Assembly: GCF_015775975.1 (NCBI RefSeq)
Contig: NZ_CP064056.1
Location: 2,480,001 to 2,544,000, forward strand
From: Staphylococcus lloydii
GTDB lineage: Bacteria > Bacillota > Bacilli > Staphylococcales > Staphylococcaceae
Direction: 5' to 3'
DNA: 64,000 nucleotides
A program made the position numbers and the translations under genes. Shown one piece after another: positions 17,605 through 25,552 of this stretch. Each line of letters opens with the position of its first letter. The first letter of the stretch is position 1. The notes under the pieces were generated by a model. It was given only the letters and a program-made list of their open reading frames with translations, made no database searches and had not been told where the DNA came from.

Positions 17605-18459
17605 TTAGTCATTTGTAATTTGTTTATAATTCCATTTATTATTATAGTATTCTTCAAACTTTTGCTTATAACCAGACCACAATTCCTTTTTATTAGTAAA
17701 GTCACAGCATAATTCAATGAATCTAGATACAATATAATTTGTAAATGAAGATAATTCTATTTCGCTAGATAAAGAAGATTCTTGATAAAATCCCTCTATT
17801 TCTCTATTACTAATATAAAGATTTGTTGCAAGTATATAGATAGTTTTATTTTTTTCATTACCAATAGAATGAACATCTGATGAAAAACTTCTATATATAT
17901 GTTGATAATAATAATCCATGTTTAAATACTTTGATAGCAATTCAATATTACCTATTTTTTTATTACTTGTACCTTTTTCCATGTACCATTTTTTTATATC
18001 GTTTACTTTATTTACTTTTATTTTTGAATTACTAAAAGTTTTTATGAACAATTTCTTTAAATTAGTCAACTTGCTTTCTAAATTTATTATATCTTGTTGA
18101 CTAAAACCTCCATCTTTTGCATTTGACACTAATACTCTAACCTTTTCGTATTCATTATACGAAAAATATCTTTCTGCCCTTTTTCTTGATTCACTGTCTG
18201 TTTCTAATATATATTTTAAATAAAGTAATAACTCATATAGTTTCCTAGATAAAGTTCTAGCACTACTTATAGTCACACAATTATTTATGTCGATATAGTT
18301 AAGATAGAAAGTGTGGGCTATGTCATAAATAGCTAAAAAAAGATGATTTTCTTTGAGTTTTTGTATGTCCTGGCTATTATTTAAATCTTTTGTAATATAA
18401 ATCTCTACTTCATTAATCACTTTAATTACATCTTCATCTTTAAAAAATAAATCTTCCAC
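17605..18459 (-). CDS. Helical protein resembling DUF5677
   Basis: The protein has 284 aa, all-helical and soluble. The pattern ARTLSRKLYELLLYLKYIL (about 67-85) and YRSFSSDVHSIG (about 190-201) resembles the ARSLFE...Y and S.yVH signatures of DUF5677-type proteins found in defence-like and accessory loci. The resemblance is from pattern only. The nearest minus-strand genes (18526-18768 and 18843-19493) lie just upstream and may be co-transcribed. Function is unknown. Confidence 0.65.
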   Translation of the reverse strand: MEDLFFKDEDVIKVINEVEIYITKDLNNSQDIQKLKENHLFLAIYDIAHTFYLNYIDINNCVTISSARTLSRKLYELLLYLKYILETDSESRKRAERYFSYNEYEKVRVLVSNAKDGGFSQQDIINLESKLTNLKKLFIKTFSNSKIKVNKVNDIKKWYMEKGTSNKKIGNIELLSKYLNMDYYYQHIYRSFSSDVHSIGNEKNKTIYILATNLYISNREIEGFYQESSLSSEIELSSFTNYIVSRFIELCCDFTNKKELWSGYKQKFEEYYNNKWNYKQITND

Positions 18460-18525
18460 TTTTAACCAATCCTTTGTTTACATAATGCCTATTTTATAGA
18501 TAGTTTAACTGTACATAATATACAG

Positions 18526-18768
18526 TTAAGAAAATTTACTTTCAATTTCAACTATCTTTTGTAAAATCTCCTTAATATCCTCTTTTGATAACTCATCTAA
18601 ATTCTGTAACATGTATTTATTTGTTTGTTTTATATCTCCCCTTATACTTCTAATTGCCGCATTATAATAAACTTTTTCTGTATCACTCATATTCAAACTA
18701 TATTTATTATTGCTCACATATTCATTTGCTTTATCTAATTCTTCGATGTAACGACTCAAAATGTCCAT
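18526..18768 (-). CDS. Small helical protein, unrecognised
   Basis: The protein has 80 aa from ATG 18768, chosen because AAAGGAG lies nine bases upstream; an earlier in-frame start lacks an SD. It is entirely helical and acidic (MDILSRYIEELDKANEYVSN..., ending KEILQKIVEIESKFS), with no membrane segment and no recognised domain. It sits between two other unrecognised genes on the same strand. Confidence 0.6.
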   Translation of the reverse strand: MDILSRYIEELDKANEYVSNNKYSLNMSDTEKVYYNAAIRSIRGDIKQTNKYMLQNLDELSKEDIKEILQKIVEIESKFS

Positions 18769-18842
18769 TTTATCTACTCCTTTTTGTAATCTCAATTCAA
18801 TATATAGCTTACTATAATCTTTGAATTGTAGATTTCACTAAT

Positions 18843-19493
18843 TTAATCTATTAAATCTTTACTTGAAGCTTCTAATAAGTTATTAAAGTTTTTATATTCC
18901 TTATATGTTTTTTCTATTTCACTTTGAGATTCAATTGGAAGCCTTGTGTCTGCAATAATTATATTACAAATTACTTCTGTATCACCAAACCATTTGCTAT
19001 AATTAATTGCCTCGTTCAAATAACTTATTTTCTCATTAACTCTTTCTAACGATTGCAAACTTAAATTCACATGATTATTGTTTAAATTATCTTTAATTAT
19101 TTCTAAATAATGTGTTAGTTCAACTTCTAAGTCACGAATTTGGTATTTATTAGCTATTGCGCCTACTATAAATGCTTTTTTATTCTCTGTTTCAAAATTC
19201 ATATTATAATTTGAAAACAATATATTATATTTTTCTTGAGTAGCAACATTCCCTTCCTTTCTAAATATAGATGCCCATTGTTGAATACTCATTCTCTCTT
19301 TATGTGTAGCTAAATCAATCATTTTTAAAGTTTTTATATTCCTTTTTTTCTCATCTTGTTCTAACCTTTCATCAGTTCTTTTAATATTGGCAAAAGTTAA
19401 TAAAAATGCTAGTAGAGTAACTATTGCTCCAAATAACTCAACACCGTGGTCGTACAAAAAACTATGTTCTGTAACTTGTGATCCTATAATCAT
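18843..19493 (-). CDS. Membrane-anchored helical protein, unrecognised
   Basis: The protein has 216 aa with an AGGAGAA SD before ATG 19493. One N-terminal membrane helix (about 18-38, VELFGAIVTLLAFLLTFANI) is followed by a charged linker and a helical cytoplasmic domain of about 170 residues. This anchor-plus-helical-domain layout is common in phage-defence and stress loci but is not diagnostic. It is the first gene of the three-gene minus-strand group and has no recognised family. Confidence 0.6.
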   Translation of the reverse strand: MIIGSQVTEHSFLYDHGVELFGAIVTLLAFLLTFANIKRTDERLEQDEKKRNIKTLKMIDLATHKERMSIQQWASIFRKEGNVATQEKYNILFSNYNMNFETENKKAFIVGAIANKYQIRDLEVELTHYLEIIKDNLNNNHVNLSLQSLERVNEKISYLNEAINYSKWFGDTEVICNIIIADTRLPIESQSEIEKTYKEYKNFNNLLEASSKDLID

Positions 19494-19632
19494 TTAAACT
19501 TCTCCTATAATTGATTATTTTTTCTTTCCATTTAAAAAAGTATAAATTTGATCATCTGTAAAATTTGTAGAAAATATATATAACATAACAAACCTCAACA
19601 TATCTACATAAACGTATTTCAAAATCACTATT

Positions 19633-19662
19633 TTGCATTTCTAAGCACTATGATGTTATAAT
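19633..19662 (+). promoter_or_regulatory. Promoter of the Fst antitoxin RNA
   Basis: TTGCAT (19633-19638), an 18-base spacer and TATAAT (19657-19662) give a strong sigma-A promoter facing the toxin gene. The start site should be near 19669. Confidence 0.75.
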
Positions 19663-19668
19663 ACATTT

Positions 19669-19730
19669 AACGAAAAAGATTAGCAATAATACACCGATTC
19701 CCTCACTATGTCCTTAGTGAAGGGATTTTT
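19669..19730 (+). ncRNA. RNAII-type antitoxin RNA of the Fst system
   Basis: A transcript of about 62 nt is expected from the promoter at 19633-19662 to the terminator at 19699-19730 (stem TCCCTCACTA/TAGTGAAGGGA, T5). Its 5' part (19671-19695) is nearly identical to 19836-19862, the region that encodes the toxin ribosome binding site and start on the other strand. The RNA can therefore pair with that site and block translation. The convergent layout with a shared terminator and direct repeats is that of the par/Fst locus. The RNA itself is predicted, not seen. Confidence 0.75.
19699..19730. terminator. Shared terminator of the Fst toxin mRNA and antitoxin RNA
   Basis: Ten-base stem with one mismatch, a 6-base loop and five T on plus. 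In Fst loci this hairpin ends both convergent transcripts and seeds their pairing. Confidence 0.7.
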
Positions 19731-19758
19731 ATGGTGTTGGCTATTGTCGCCTGTTTAA

Positions 19759-19851
19759 TTATTTATCGCGCTTACTAAGCCAATAAGTAAAATACGCGAT
19801 GGCACAGCCACTGATGACTGGCGCAACGATGTGAACGAAAAAGATTAACAA
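19759..19851 (-). CDS. Fst-family type I toxin peptide
   Basis: The peptide has 30 aa with a TTG start at 19851 and GGAGGTG SD eight bases upstream. One membrane helix begins LIFFVHIVAPVISGCAIAYF and ends with a basic WLSKRDK tail. It matches staphylococcal Fst-type toxins (IVAPVISGCAIA.F core). Such peptides insert in the membrane and disturb the envelope and nucleoid when over-expressed. The mRNA leader can fold GAGAG/CTCTC and CGTCAATTTGACG helices that partly hide the SD, as in known Fst mRNAs. It is often plasmid-borne; here it is chromosomal within an accessory zone. Confidence 0.9.
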   Translation of the reverse strand: MLIFFVHIVAPVISGCAIAYFTYWLSKRDK

Positions 19852-20159
19852 AATAATACACCTCCTCTCTACGTCAAATTGACGCCTGAGAGATAGGCGA
19901 CGTTACTGTTATACCATCTGTATCTTTTGAAATATATCCACTTCCGATAAGTTGAATTATGTAATATGGTATGTAATTCAACTTATTTTTTAAATCACGA
20001 TTAGTGGCTAATTATTTGCTACTTGCCATTGTTAGCTTATCTATTAAATATAAATTTAAGATAGATTGTTTAATTATTAAAAATGTGTGTTTTTTAAGCT
20101 TCGTGTGTACCTCATCAACTTACCTTTATCCTTATCATTTTCTCTATGTAATTTAAAAT
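19852..20159. other. Fst toxin leader and AT-rich spacer
   Basis: This holds the structured toxin 5' leader (SD-hiding helix 19865-19869/19888-19892 around hairpin 19872-19884) and an 11-bp hairpin at 19949-19984 followed by TATTTTTT, a likely plus-strand terminator. Beyond 20000 nothing is supportable. Confidence 0.5.
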
Positions 20160-20603
20160 TTATTTTCGCAAAAAAACAATACATAGTATGTAAATTAAAG
20201 TGTGAGTAATAATTGTTACAACTGATAATAAATACAAATCCGAAAAAAATATCGTAAATAGCGTTGTTATAAGAAATACGCCTATCAAAATCCGAAAGTA
20301 CAACCTTATTTTAATATTACATCTGAATAGTCGTTTATGAATTCTTTTTTGTTGTTGGCAAATAAATTCGTTATATAAATTACTTTCTCTATCAATATAT
20401 TCAATATTTTCTATTTGATAATTGTACATAAATTGATAGACCTTTTCTTCTCTAGTATGACTCTCAACTAAATTTTTTTCACTACTAACTTTTAAAAAAT
20501 CTTTGGTGAAAGCAGAAACTAAACTTTTCCTTTCAAATATAAAATTATTATGGTCAGCATACAATATAAAATGATTTAATGCTATCCTTTTTAAATATAT
20601 CAC
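20160..20603 (-). CDS. Membrane protein partner of the SpoIIM-like protein, unrecognised
   Basis: The protein is up to 147 aa. A charged N-terminal half is followed by two C-terminal membrane helices (about 103-122 and 124-145). The start is uncertain: GTG 20603 gives a 50-base overlap with the spoIIM-like gene, and a TTG at about 20564 would overlap the upstream stop by only a few bases and fits coupling better. No family was recognised. It is the last gene of a four-gene membrane-protein cluster. Confidence 0.55.
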   Translation of the reverse strand: MIYLKRIALNHFILYADHNNFIFERKSLVSAFTKDFLKVSSEKNLVESHTREEKVYQFMYNYQIENIEYIDRESNLYNEFICQQQKRIHKRLFRCNIKIRLYFRILIGVFLITTLFTIFFSDLYLLSVVTIITHTLIYILCIVFLRK

Positions 20604-21054
20604 TAATCTTAATTCTTATTGATTTATTGAATTGATACAGTGCACTAGCAAATATACAAAATCCTAATATCTCTAATGTAGTATGAGGTAATATAGGTAC
20701 GATAATAATTATAGCTTTATAAACATTAATTTTTATTGCAATACCCATTACAATTCCTGGTAATATTGAACTATATATTAAATTAAATAAATATAAAAAC
20801 TGAATTGGTATTAATGAAAGTATAAACATCTGTAACGGAACCACAATTCCGTTATTCACAATATACTCAAAAACTCTTTCTAGTCCCGAAGAGCTCTTAA
20901 CAGATCCAGGTATACCGTTATCTATACTTTTAATGACTTCTTTCATATTTATATCAATACTATATGTAATTGCAACAGTTAAAATCATTATACCTATACT
21001 AAACAAGAATATTTTTAATGTTCTTGAAATGAAACCTTTTTCAATAGTCAACAT
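20554..21054 (-). CDS. SpoIIM/DUF95-family membrane protein
   Basis: The protein has 166 aa and an AGGAGAA SD. About four helices are present, with the family pattern of an N-terminal helix, an extracytoplasmic loop, then FILSLIPIQFLYLFNLIYSSILPGIVMG and PILPHTTLEILGFCIFASALYQF (conserved P.H..LE region). Staphylococci do not sporulate; in non-sporulating Firmicutes this family often sits in bacteriocin production or immunity clusters. The surrounding small hydrophobic genes fit that setting, but no peptide precursor gene is visible. Confidence 0.8.
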   Translation of the reverse strand: MLTIEKGFISRTLKIFLFSIGIMILTVAITYSIDINMKEVIKSIDNGIPGSVKSSSGLERVFEYIVNNGIVVPLQMFILSLIPIQFLYLFNLIYSSILPGIVMGIAIKINVYKAIIIIVPILPHTTLEILGFCIFASALYQFNKSIRIKISDIFKKDSIKSFYIVC

Positions 21055-21231
21055 AGACTTCTCCTGGTAATTTAAAGTAGAGCACTATCATTTATATATC
21101 CGTAACTATTAAACTCACTCTACCGTTTAGAGATGGTAAGTTATCTGATTGTTTTGGAATTCTACAAGCTACTTCTTTCTAGCATTTGCAAATTTAATCT
21201 AAATATTCCATTAAAGCTAATTAAACTTATC
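21055..21231. other. Spacer inside the SpoIIM-like cluster
   Basis: A 177-base AT-rich gap. The minus strand was read in three frames for a bacteriocin-like peptide; every frame is broken by stops. It likely carries the promoter of the spoIIM-like gene. Confidence 0.4.
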
Positions 21232-21495
21232 TTATTTTTGTTTAGAATTTTTAGTCGCTTTCTTAAAAAACATATCATAAATAAAAGATAATCCAGCTAA
21301 TATAAAACCTAACGTTAGCAAACCATTTAAATTATTATTTTCATAAATATTTATTAAACCTAAATTCCCAAGCTTACTCCAATATTTATTTAAACTAATA
21401 TTTAAATCCATATAATCTAACACCGTTGCTACTAAGAAAATAATCAAAATAATAATAATAACATCTTTAATTGCTTTGAAAAATTTATCTTTAAT
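21232..21495 (-). CDS. Two-helix membrane protein with probable ATT start
   Basis: The protein is 87 aa if it starts at ATT 21495. The SD GGAGGTG lies seven bases before that ATT and overlaps the stop of the upstream gene, while the only canonical in-frame start (TTG 21447) has no SD and would cut into the first membrane helix. From ATT the product begins with a charged KDKFFKAIKDV segment, then helix 1 (about 13-25), a polar loop and helix 2 (about 63-78), ending KKATKNSKQK. The family is unrecognised. It is translationally coupled to the 78-aa gene upstream. Confidence 0.6.
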   Translation of the reverse strand: MKDKFFKAIKDVIIIILIIFLVATVLDYMDLNISLNKYWSKLGNLGLINIYENNNLNGLLTLGFILAGLSFIYDMFFKKATKNSKQK

Positions 21496-21497
21496 AT

Positions 21498-21734
21498 TTA
21501 CACCTCCATAATTCTTATGTTTAACATCATTGCTTTATTAACGGTTATCTCTCTTAAAAAACCTTTTATAAAAAGACAGAAGAATGTCATTATAAATGCA
21601 AATATAAAAGCTGAAAGTAATGTTCGAAAGAAAATATCATTTTCACCAAAAATTAATTCAAACAAAAATAGAAAACAGAAATAGGTTAAAAAGAAATAAA
21701 CAAAATTCAATAAGTGTTTCCAAATTGTTTTCAT
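21498..21734 (-). CDS. Small membrane protein, unrecognised
   Basis: The protein has 78 aa from ATG 21734, with AAAGGAG eight bases upstream. Two long hydrophobic helices (about 8-28 and 37-60) are rich in Phe and Leu. It is the first gene of the small-membrane-protein cluster running to 20160. Its last codons carry the SD for the next gene. The family is unknown. Confidence 0.6.
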   Translation of the reverse strand: MKTIWKHLLNFVYFFLTYFCFLFLFELIFGENDIFFRTLLSAFIFAFIMTFFCLFIKGFLREITVNKAMMLNIRIMEV

Positions 21735-21965
21735 AAATTTTCTCCTTTTCAACAAGCTTTATAACAATTGTTCCATTATGTAAATTTTAACATAAAAAAA
21801 TACCCCATAATACTTCTACTAATAGGTAATCATTAAACTAAGTATATTTTAATTTCAAATCAACCAACGGCTCCTCATCTTCATCCCATTCACCTATTTC
21901 AATTACATAATGTTGTTAAAAATAAATTATGTTTATGATATTCTAATATAAAAAAGGAGACTTTT

Positions 21966-22181
21966 ATGAGTTTACCAGTTGCTATTATAGTTGGAATCAT
22001 TGCTATACCTATTTACGCTTATTTTTGGGCAGCAATATTTCGTTGGGATAATAATAGAAAAGCTAAAGGTAACAAATTAAAATTAATGAGAAAAAGCACT
22101 TTCTATTCAATTTTTATTGTACAAGCTATTGGTGCCGCAATATGTGTAATCCTTGCTATTTACATAAGCTATTTTAAATAG
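21966..22181 (+). CDS. Small membrane protein, unrecognised
   Basis: The protein has 71 aa with an AAAAGGAG SD before ATG 21966. Helix 1 (about 4-25) and helix 2 (about 47-69) flank a basic loop (RWDNNRKAKGNKLKLMRK). It is divergent from the small-membrane cluster and convergent to rpsR. The family is unknown; a role with the neighbouring cluster cannot be excluded. Confidence 0.55.
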   Translation: MSLPVAIIVGIIAIPIYAYFWAAIFRWDNNRKAKGNKLKLMRKSTFYSIFIVQAIGAAICVILAIYISYFK

Positions 22182-22321
22182 AGAGGTGATGATTCATTAT
22201 TTCATCTTGTGATGTCGCATTTCACGATCCTCTTTAATTTTTATACTTCAACATTTTTTATCCCCAAATCCTCTCAAATTCTCGCACTTTGCTAACTTTC
22301 CAACATCAAACCCACAAAAAT

Positions 22322-22349
22322 AACCCCGTAGGCCTAAGCCTACGGGGTT
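22322..22349 (-). terminator. Terminator of rpsF-ssb-rpsR
   Basis: A perfect 12-bp GC-rich stem AACCCCGTAGGC/GCCTACGGGGTT with a 4-base loop is followed on minus by ATTTTTG. It lies 19 bases past the rpsR stop. Confidence 0.92.
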
Positions 22350-22368
22350 TGTACAGATACAATATCTA

Positions 22369-22611
22369 TTATTGTTCTTCTTTAACATATGGTAATAATG
22401 CCATATGACGAGAACGTTTGATAGCGATTGTCAACATACGTTGATATTTAGCTGAAGTACCTGTTACACGACGAGGTAAAATTTTACCACGTTCAGAAAT
22501 AAAACGTTTTAATAATTCTGTGTCTTTATAGTCGATGTGTGTAATTCCGTTTGCTGTAAAGTAACAAACTTTTTTACGACGACGTCCGCCTCTTCTTGGT
22601 CCACCTGCCAT
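22369..22611 (-). CDS. rpsR: Ribosomal protein S18
   Basis: The protein has 80 aa, the family length. It carries the basic N-terminus [43 protein letters not shown] and [26 protein letters not shown]. It binds S6 and 16S rRNA in the platform of the 30S subunit. It is the last gene of the conserved rpsF-ssb-rpsR operon, with a GGAGGC SD, and is controlled through the S6:S18 leader upstream of rpsF. Confidence 0.99.
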   Translation of the reverse strand: MAGGPRRGGRRRKKVCYFTANGITHIDYKDTELLKRFISERGKILPRRVTGTSAKYQRMLTIAIKRSRHMALLPYVKEEQ

Positions 22612-22711
22612 GGTTAACTGCCTCCTTCAAATTAGATTTTTTATAATACGTTCATTGATTGTATTGTTTATCCTAACTCTCTCAAAATAGTGTTTAACTA
22701 TGCACTAATAA

Positions 22712-23224
22712 TTAGAATGGTAAGTCATCATCACTAATATCAATAGGGCCGTTCGCATTAGCGAATGGGTTGTCTGATTGATTATTGTTTGATGAATTGT
22801 TGTTATTACGTGACGTGTTTTGTCCAGATTGTTGACCACCAAAGCTTTGACCGTAATCTTGGAAGTCGTTGCCTCCAGATTGGTTTTGGCGTTGGTTGTT
22901 TTGGTTTTTAGGTTCAAGGAATTGAACGCTATCACAAACAACTTCTGTAACAAAAATACGACGTCCTTCTTGGTTTTCATAGCTACGTGATTGTAAGCGA
23001 CCGTCAACGCCAGCTAAACTACCTTTTGATAAGTAGTTATTAACATTTTCTGCTTGTTTTCTAAAAACGACGCAGTTAATGAAATCAGCTTCGCGTTCCC
23101 CTTGCGCATTGGTAAACGTACGATTCACCGCTAAGGTAAACGTCGCAACGCTCACGCCTGAGGGTGTTGTTCTGTATTCTGGATCCTTAGTTAAACGACC
23201 TACTAAAACAACTCTGTTTATCAT
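22712..23224 (-). CDS. ssb: Single-stranded DNA-binding protein
   Basis: The protein has 170 aa. The N-terminal OB-fold (1-105) begins [18 protein letters not shown] and contains [12 protein letters not shown] and [16 protein letters not shown] Gln/Asn/Gly-rich disordered linker (106-160) leads to the acidic tip ISDDDLPF, which recruits repair and replication proteins. It forms tetramers on ssDNA at forks. Its place between rpsF and rpsR is universal in Firmicutes. Confidence 0.98.
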   Translation of the reverse strand: MINRVVLVGRLTKDPEYRTTPSGVSVATFTLAVNRTFTNAQGEREADFINCVVFRKQAENVNNYLSKGSLAGVDGRLQSRSYENQEGRRIFVTEVVCDSVQFLEPKNQNNQRQNQSGGNDFQDYGQSFGGQQSGQNTSRNNNNSSNNNQSDNPFANANGPIDISDDDLPF

Positions 23225-23238
23225 TTAAGCGCCCCCAA

Positions 23239-23544
23239 TTATTTTCTTGTCTTATCTTCGTCTTCACGGATAACGATGTAACGGATGATATCATCGTTAA
23301 TTTTAGCTAAACGTTGGAACTCGTCAGTAGCTTCGTTATCTTCTGTTTGAATACGAACGATGTTGTAGTAACCTTCAGTGAAATCATTGATTTCATATGC
23401 AAGGCGACGTTTACCCCAGTCTTTAGCTTCAAGTACTTCTGAACCTCTTGAAGCTAAAATGCCGTTGAAACGTTCAACAACTGCTTTTTTAGCATCTTCT
23501 TCGATATTCGGACGAACGATATACATAACTTCATATGTTCTCAT
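23239..23544 (-). CDS. rpsF: Ribosomal protein S6
   Basis: The protein has 101 aa and starts [17 protein letters not shown]. The S6 ferredoxin-like fold includes [22 protein letters not shown] and ends [15 protein letters not shown]. It pairs with S18 on the 30S platform. It is first gene of the operon; its SD lies in the leader that binds the S6:S18 complex, giving feedback control. Confidence 0.99.
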   Translation of the reverse strand: MRTYEVMYIVRPNIEEDAKKAVVERFNGILASRGSEVLEAKDWGKRRLAYEINDFTEGYYNIVRIQTEDNEATDEFQRLAKINDDIIRYIVIREDEDKTRK

Positions 23545-23553
23545 TTATCTTTG

Positions 23554-23599
23554 CACCTCCTTGTGGACTATACGGCCTATTAAGAATCAATAGGCAAGG
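23554..23599 (-). promoter_or_regulatory. S6:S18 autoregulatory leader of rpsF
   Basis: In RNA sense a basal stem CCTTG/CAAGG encloses the hairpin CCTATT-loop-AATAGG followed directly by an unpaired CCG, the hallmark of the S6:S18-binding mRNA motif. The 3' strand of the basal stem runs into the SD AGGAGGTG, so binding would hide it. Seen by eye; a covariance check would settle it. Confidence 0.8.
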
Positions 23600-23626
23600 A
23601 ATAATTTTCATTACTCACAATCAAGA

Positions 23627-23655
23627 ATTATAGCATAACCTTTTACATTTTACAA
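23627..23655 (-). promoter_or_regulatory. Promoter of rpsF operon
   Basis: On minus, TTGTAA, a 17-base spacer and TATAAT with a TATGC extension. Its position upstream of the S6:S18 leader gives a short structured 5' UTR. Confidence 0.75.
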
Positions 23656-23871
23656 TGCGTTTACCGTTCTTGAATTGTTAAAACTGGCTCATTTACGTAG
23701 CCTCATAATTAAATAATTCCATTAATTAAAAACATTTAAAATGCTTTGTTGAGCAATTTAAATATTTTAATAAGTAAAGTTGATAAAAGTCTTTAATTAT
23801 TTTAGCATAGGTTCTAATTAAAATTAAAATTATTAAAATACATAAATCTTAGTGGATTAAAGGAGACATAT

Positions 23872-24657
23872 ATGGTTTCGTTAATGAAAAAAGGCATTGT
23901 AGCAACGTGTGCGTTAGCAAGTACAGCGTTAGTATCTTATTCGGCAAATGCTGCTGAACAACCAAATGCTCAAAAAGGGACAATGGGTTATGGTTATAAA
24001 CAATATTTAGAAAAACATCCAGATAAAAATAATCAAAGTAAAGTACAAACTGAAGCAGGGACAACGCAACAAGGCAACCGCGTTTTAGATATTTCAGAAT
24101 GGCAAGGCGACTTGACTGCGGATCAAGTTAAAAAGTTAAAAGACAACTATGATTTTATTATTATTCGTGCACAATATGGTTCTGAAAATATTGATACTTC
24201 ACTCGAACATAATTCTGAGTTGTTGGATAAATACGATTTACCATTTGGTGTTTATTCTTACAGCATGTATGAAAACCCTGATGATGCAAGATATGAAGCA
24301 CAAACTTTACATAACAGAGCACCAAAAGCAAGCTTTTATATCAATGACTTTGAACAAAATTCAGTAACTTCTGGCAGCATCGACGATAGTACAAATGCTT
24401 GGTACGACGAAATGAAAGGCCTCGCAGGTAATAAAAAGGTTTTACTTTATTCTTACCAAAACTTTATGGAAGAGAATTTAACTAACACTGTTAGTACTTA
24501 TGATGGTTTCTGGTTAGCTAACTATAATGAAACACAACCTTCACGAAAATATGCATTATGGCAATATACTGATCAATATCATTCACCTGAGTTAGATCAA
24601 GATGTTGATGCTAACTATACAAGTCCAGACAAAGATACAAGCTGGTTTATTTCATAA
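23872..24657 (+). CDS. Secreted GH25 lysozyme-like muramidase
   Basis: The protein has 261 aa. Start ATG 23872 has AAGGAGA eight bases upstream. A signal peptide (1-27, cleavage ANA-AEQ) and a 40-residue linker precede a GH25 catalytic domain (70-258) with the conserved Asp73 in LDISEWQG and the D-x-E pair Asp159/Glu161 in YINDFEQ. It cleaves the N-acetylmuramyl beta-1,4 bond of peptidoglycan outside the cell. No cell-wall-binding repeats are present, so targeting relies on the linker or on diffusion. Whether it acts on own wall or on competitors is unknown. Confidence 0.93.
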   Translation: MVSLMKKGIVATCALASTALVSYSANAAEQPNAQKGTMGYGYKQYLEKHPDKNNQSKVQTEAGTTQQGNRVLDISEWQGDLTADQVKKLKDNYDFIIIRAQYGSENIDTSLEHNSELLDKYDLPFGVYSYSMYENPDDARYEAQTLHNRAPKASFYINDFEQNSVTSGSIDDSTNAWYDEMKGLAGNKKVLLYSYQNFMEENLTNTVSTYDGFWLANYNETQPSRKYALWQYTDQYHSPELDQDVDANYTSPDKDTSWFIS

Positions 24658-24667
24658 TAACTATCAA

Positions 24668-24700
24668 AGACCAAGTCTACTAAGGCTTGGTCTTTTTTTA
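24668..24700 (+). terminator. Terminator of the lysozyme gene
   Basis: The stem AGACCAAG/CTTGGTCT with a 10-base loop is followed by seven T, 10 bases past the stop. It touches the end of the convergent gene. Confidence 0.9.
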
Positions 24701-25540
24701 CATATATCGATCTATAAATAGATTAATGTGCTTTTCTTCAAGCTCTTCAACTTGTTGCTCTTCCGCTTCGACATCTATAAACCATTGGCTTTCCACCCAT
24801 ATTTGATAATGTAAGACTTCATGTAACAATATACGGCATATATTGAGTTCGGCGTCATAACGTCCCAATTCTCCTAATAAGTATTGGAAATCTTTTGCCG
24901 TTACTTTTATCAGCGCCTTATCAAAAGGTGAATGTGGTGCACTAAATTGACCTGCAAAATCATAGTCGGTTGTTGAAATTTTAATATCGACCGGCATGGG
25001 AAAATCAAATTGTTCTTTTATATATTGTGTACAAAGCTTTAACGTCTTTTTTAAACTTTTATCTACTTGGCGTGTGTAGCTGATCGTTATTGCACTTTCT
25101 GTTGGTTTGTAGTTCAAAAAATAATATTGATACATCATCATTTGTTGTAAAAATGCTATCGTTTGTTCATCTCTATCAAACTGTACAATTTCACCATAGT
25201 TTTGTTGTCGTCGATCTGCAATATAAAAAATGGCTAACTCCCGACAAATATCATATAAAACCGTTAATACTACGTTGTCATCGGCAGTAATGCTTTTCGA
25301 GTAATAACTTTCCGGGAGTCGGTAGTCTTCAATATCGTTAAGTGAATATAATATTTTGTGACTATCCTCGAAAACGATTGTGTCTTCAACGCAATCATTC
25401 ACATAAAGTGTGTCCTTTGTGAAGGTTACTAAAACGGGCTTAGTCGTTATGTAATAGTCTTTTAACCAACTGTGAAATGAACGCAACATCGTTTCTATCT
25501 GCTGCGTTATATTATCGTACTTAAAAATTACTGGATTCAT
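24698..25540 (-). CDS. Uncharacterised protein with HExxH motif
   Basis: The protein has 280 aa, soluble, with no signal peptide. Near residues 239-246 it carries LLHEVLHYQ, an HExxH zincin-type motif preceded by a helix, with downstream acidic residues (DVEAEEQQVEELEE) that could supply a third ligand. No other domain is recognised. It could be a metalloprotease-like enzyme or a degenerate relative. The next gene (25553-25879, same strand, 12 bases upstream) encodes a small secreted basic protein and is likely co-transcribed. Confidence 0.7.
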   Translation of the reverse strand: MNPVIFKYDNITQQIETMLRSFHSWLKDYYITTKPVLVTFTKDTLYVNDCVEDTIVFEDSHKILYSLNDIEDYRLPESYYSKSITADDNVVLTVLYDICRELAIFYIADRRQQNYGEIVQFDRDEQTIAFLQQMMMYQYYFLNYKPTESAITISYTRQVDKSLKKTLKLCTQYIKEQFDFPMPVDIKISTTDYDFAGQFSAPHSPFDKALIKVTAKDFQYLLGELGRYDAELNICRILLHEVLHYQIWVESQWFIDVEAEEQQVEELEEKHINLFIDRYM

Positions 25541-25552
25541 TTTAACGCTTCC

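Noticed and set aside
21055..21231. Possible bacteriocin precursor in the SpoIIM cluster
   Set aside because: All minus-strand frames contain stops and no SD-ATG pair is present.
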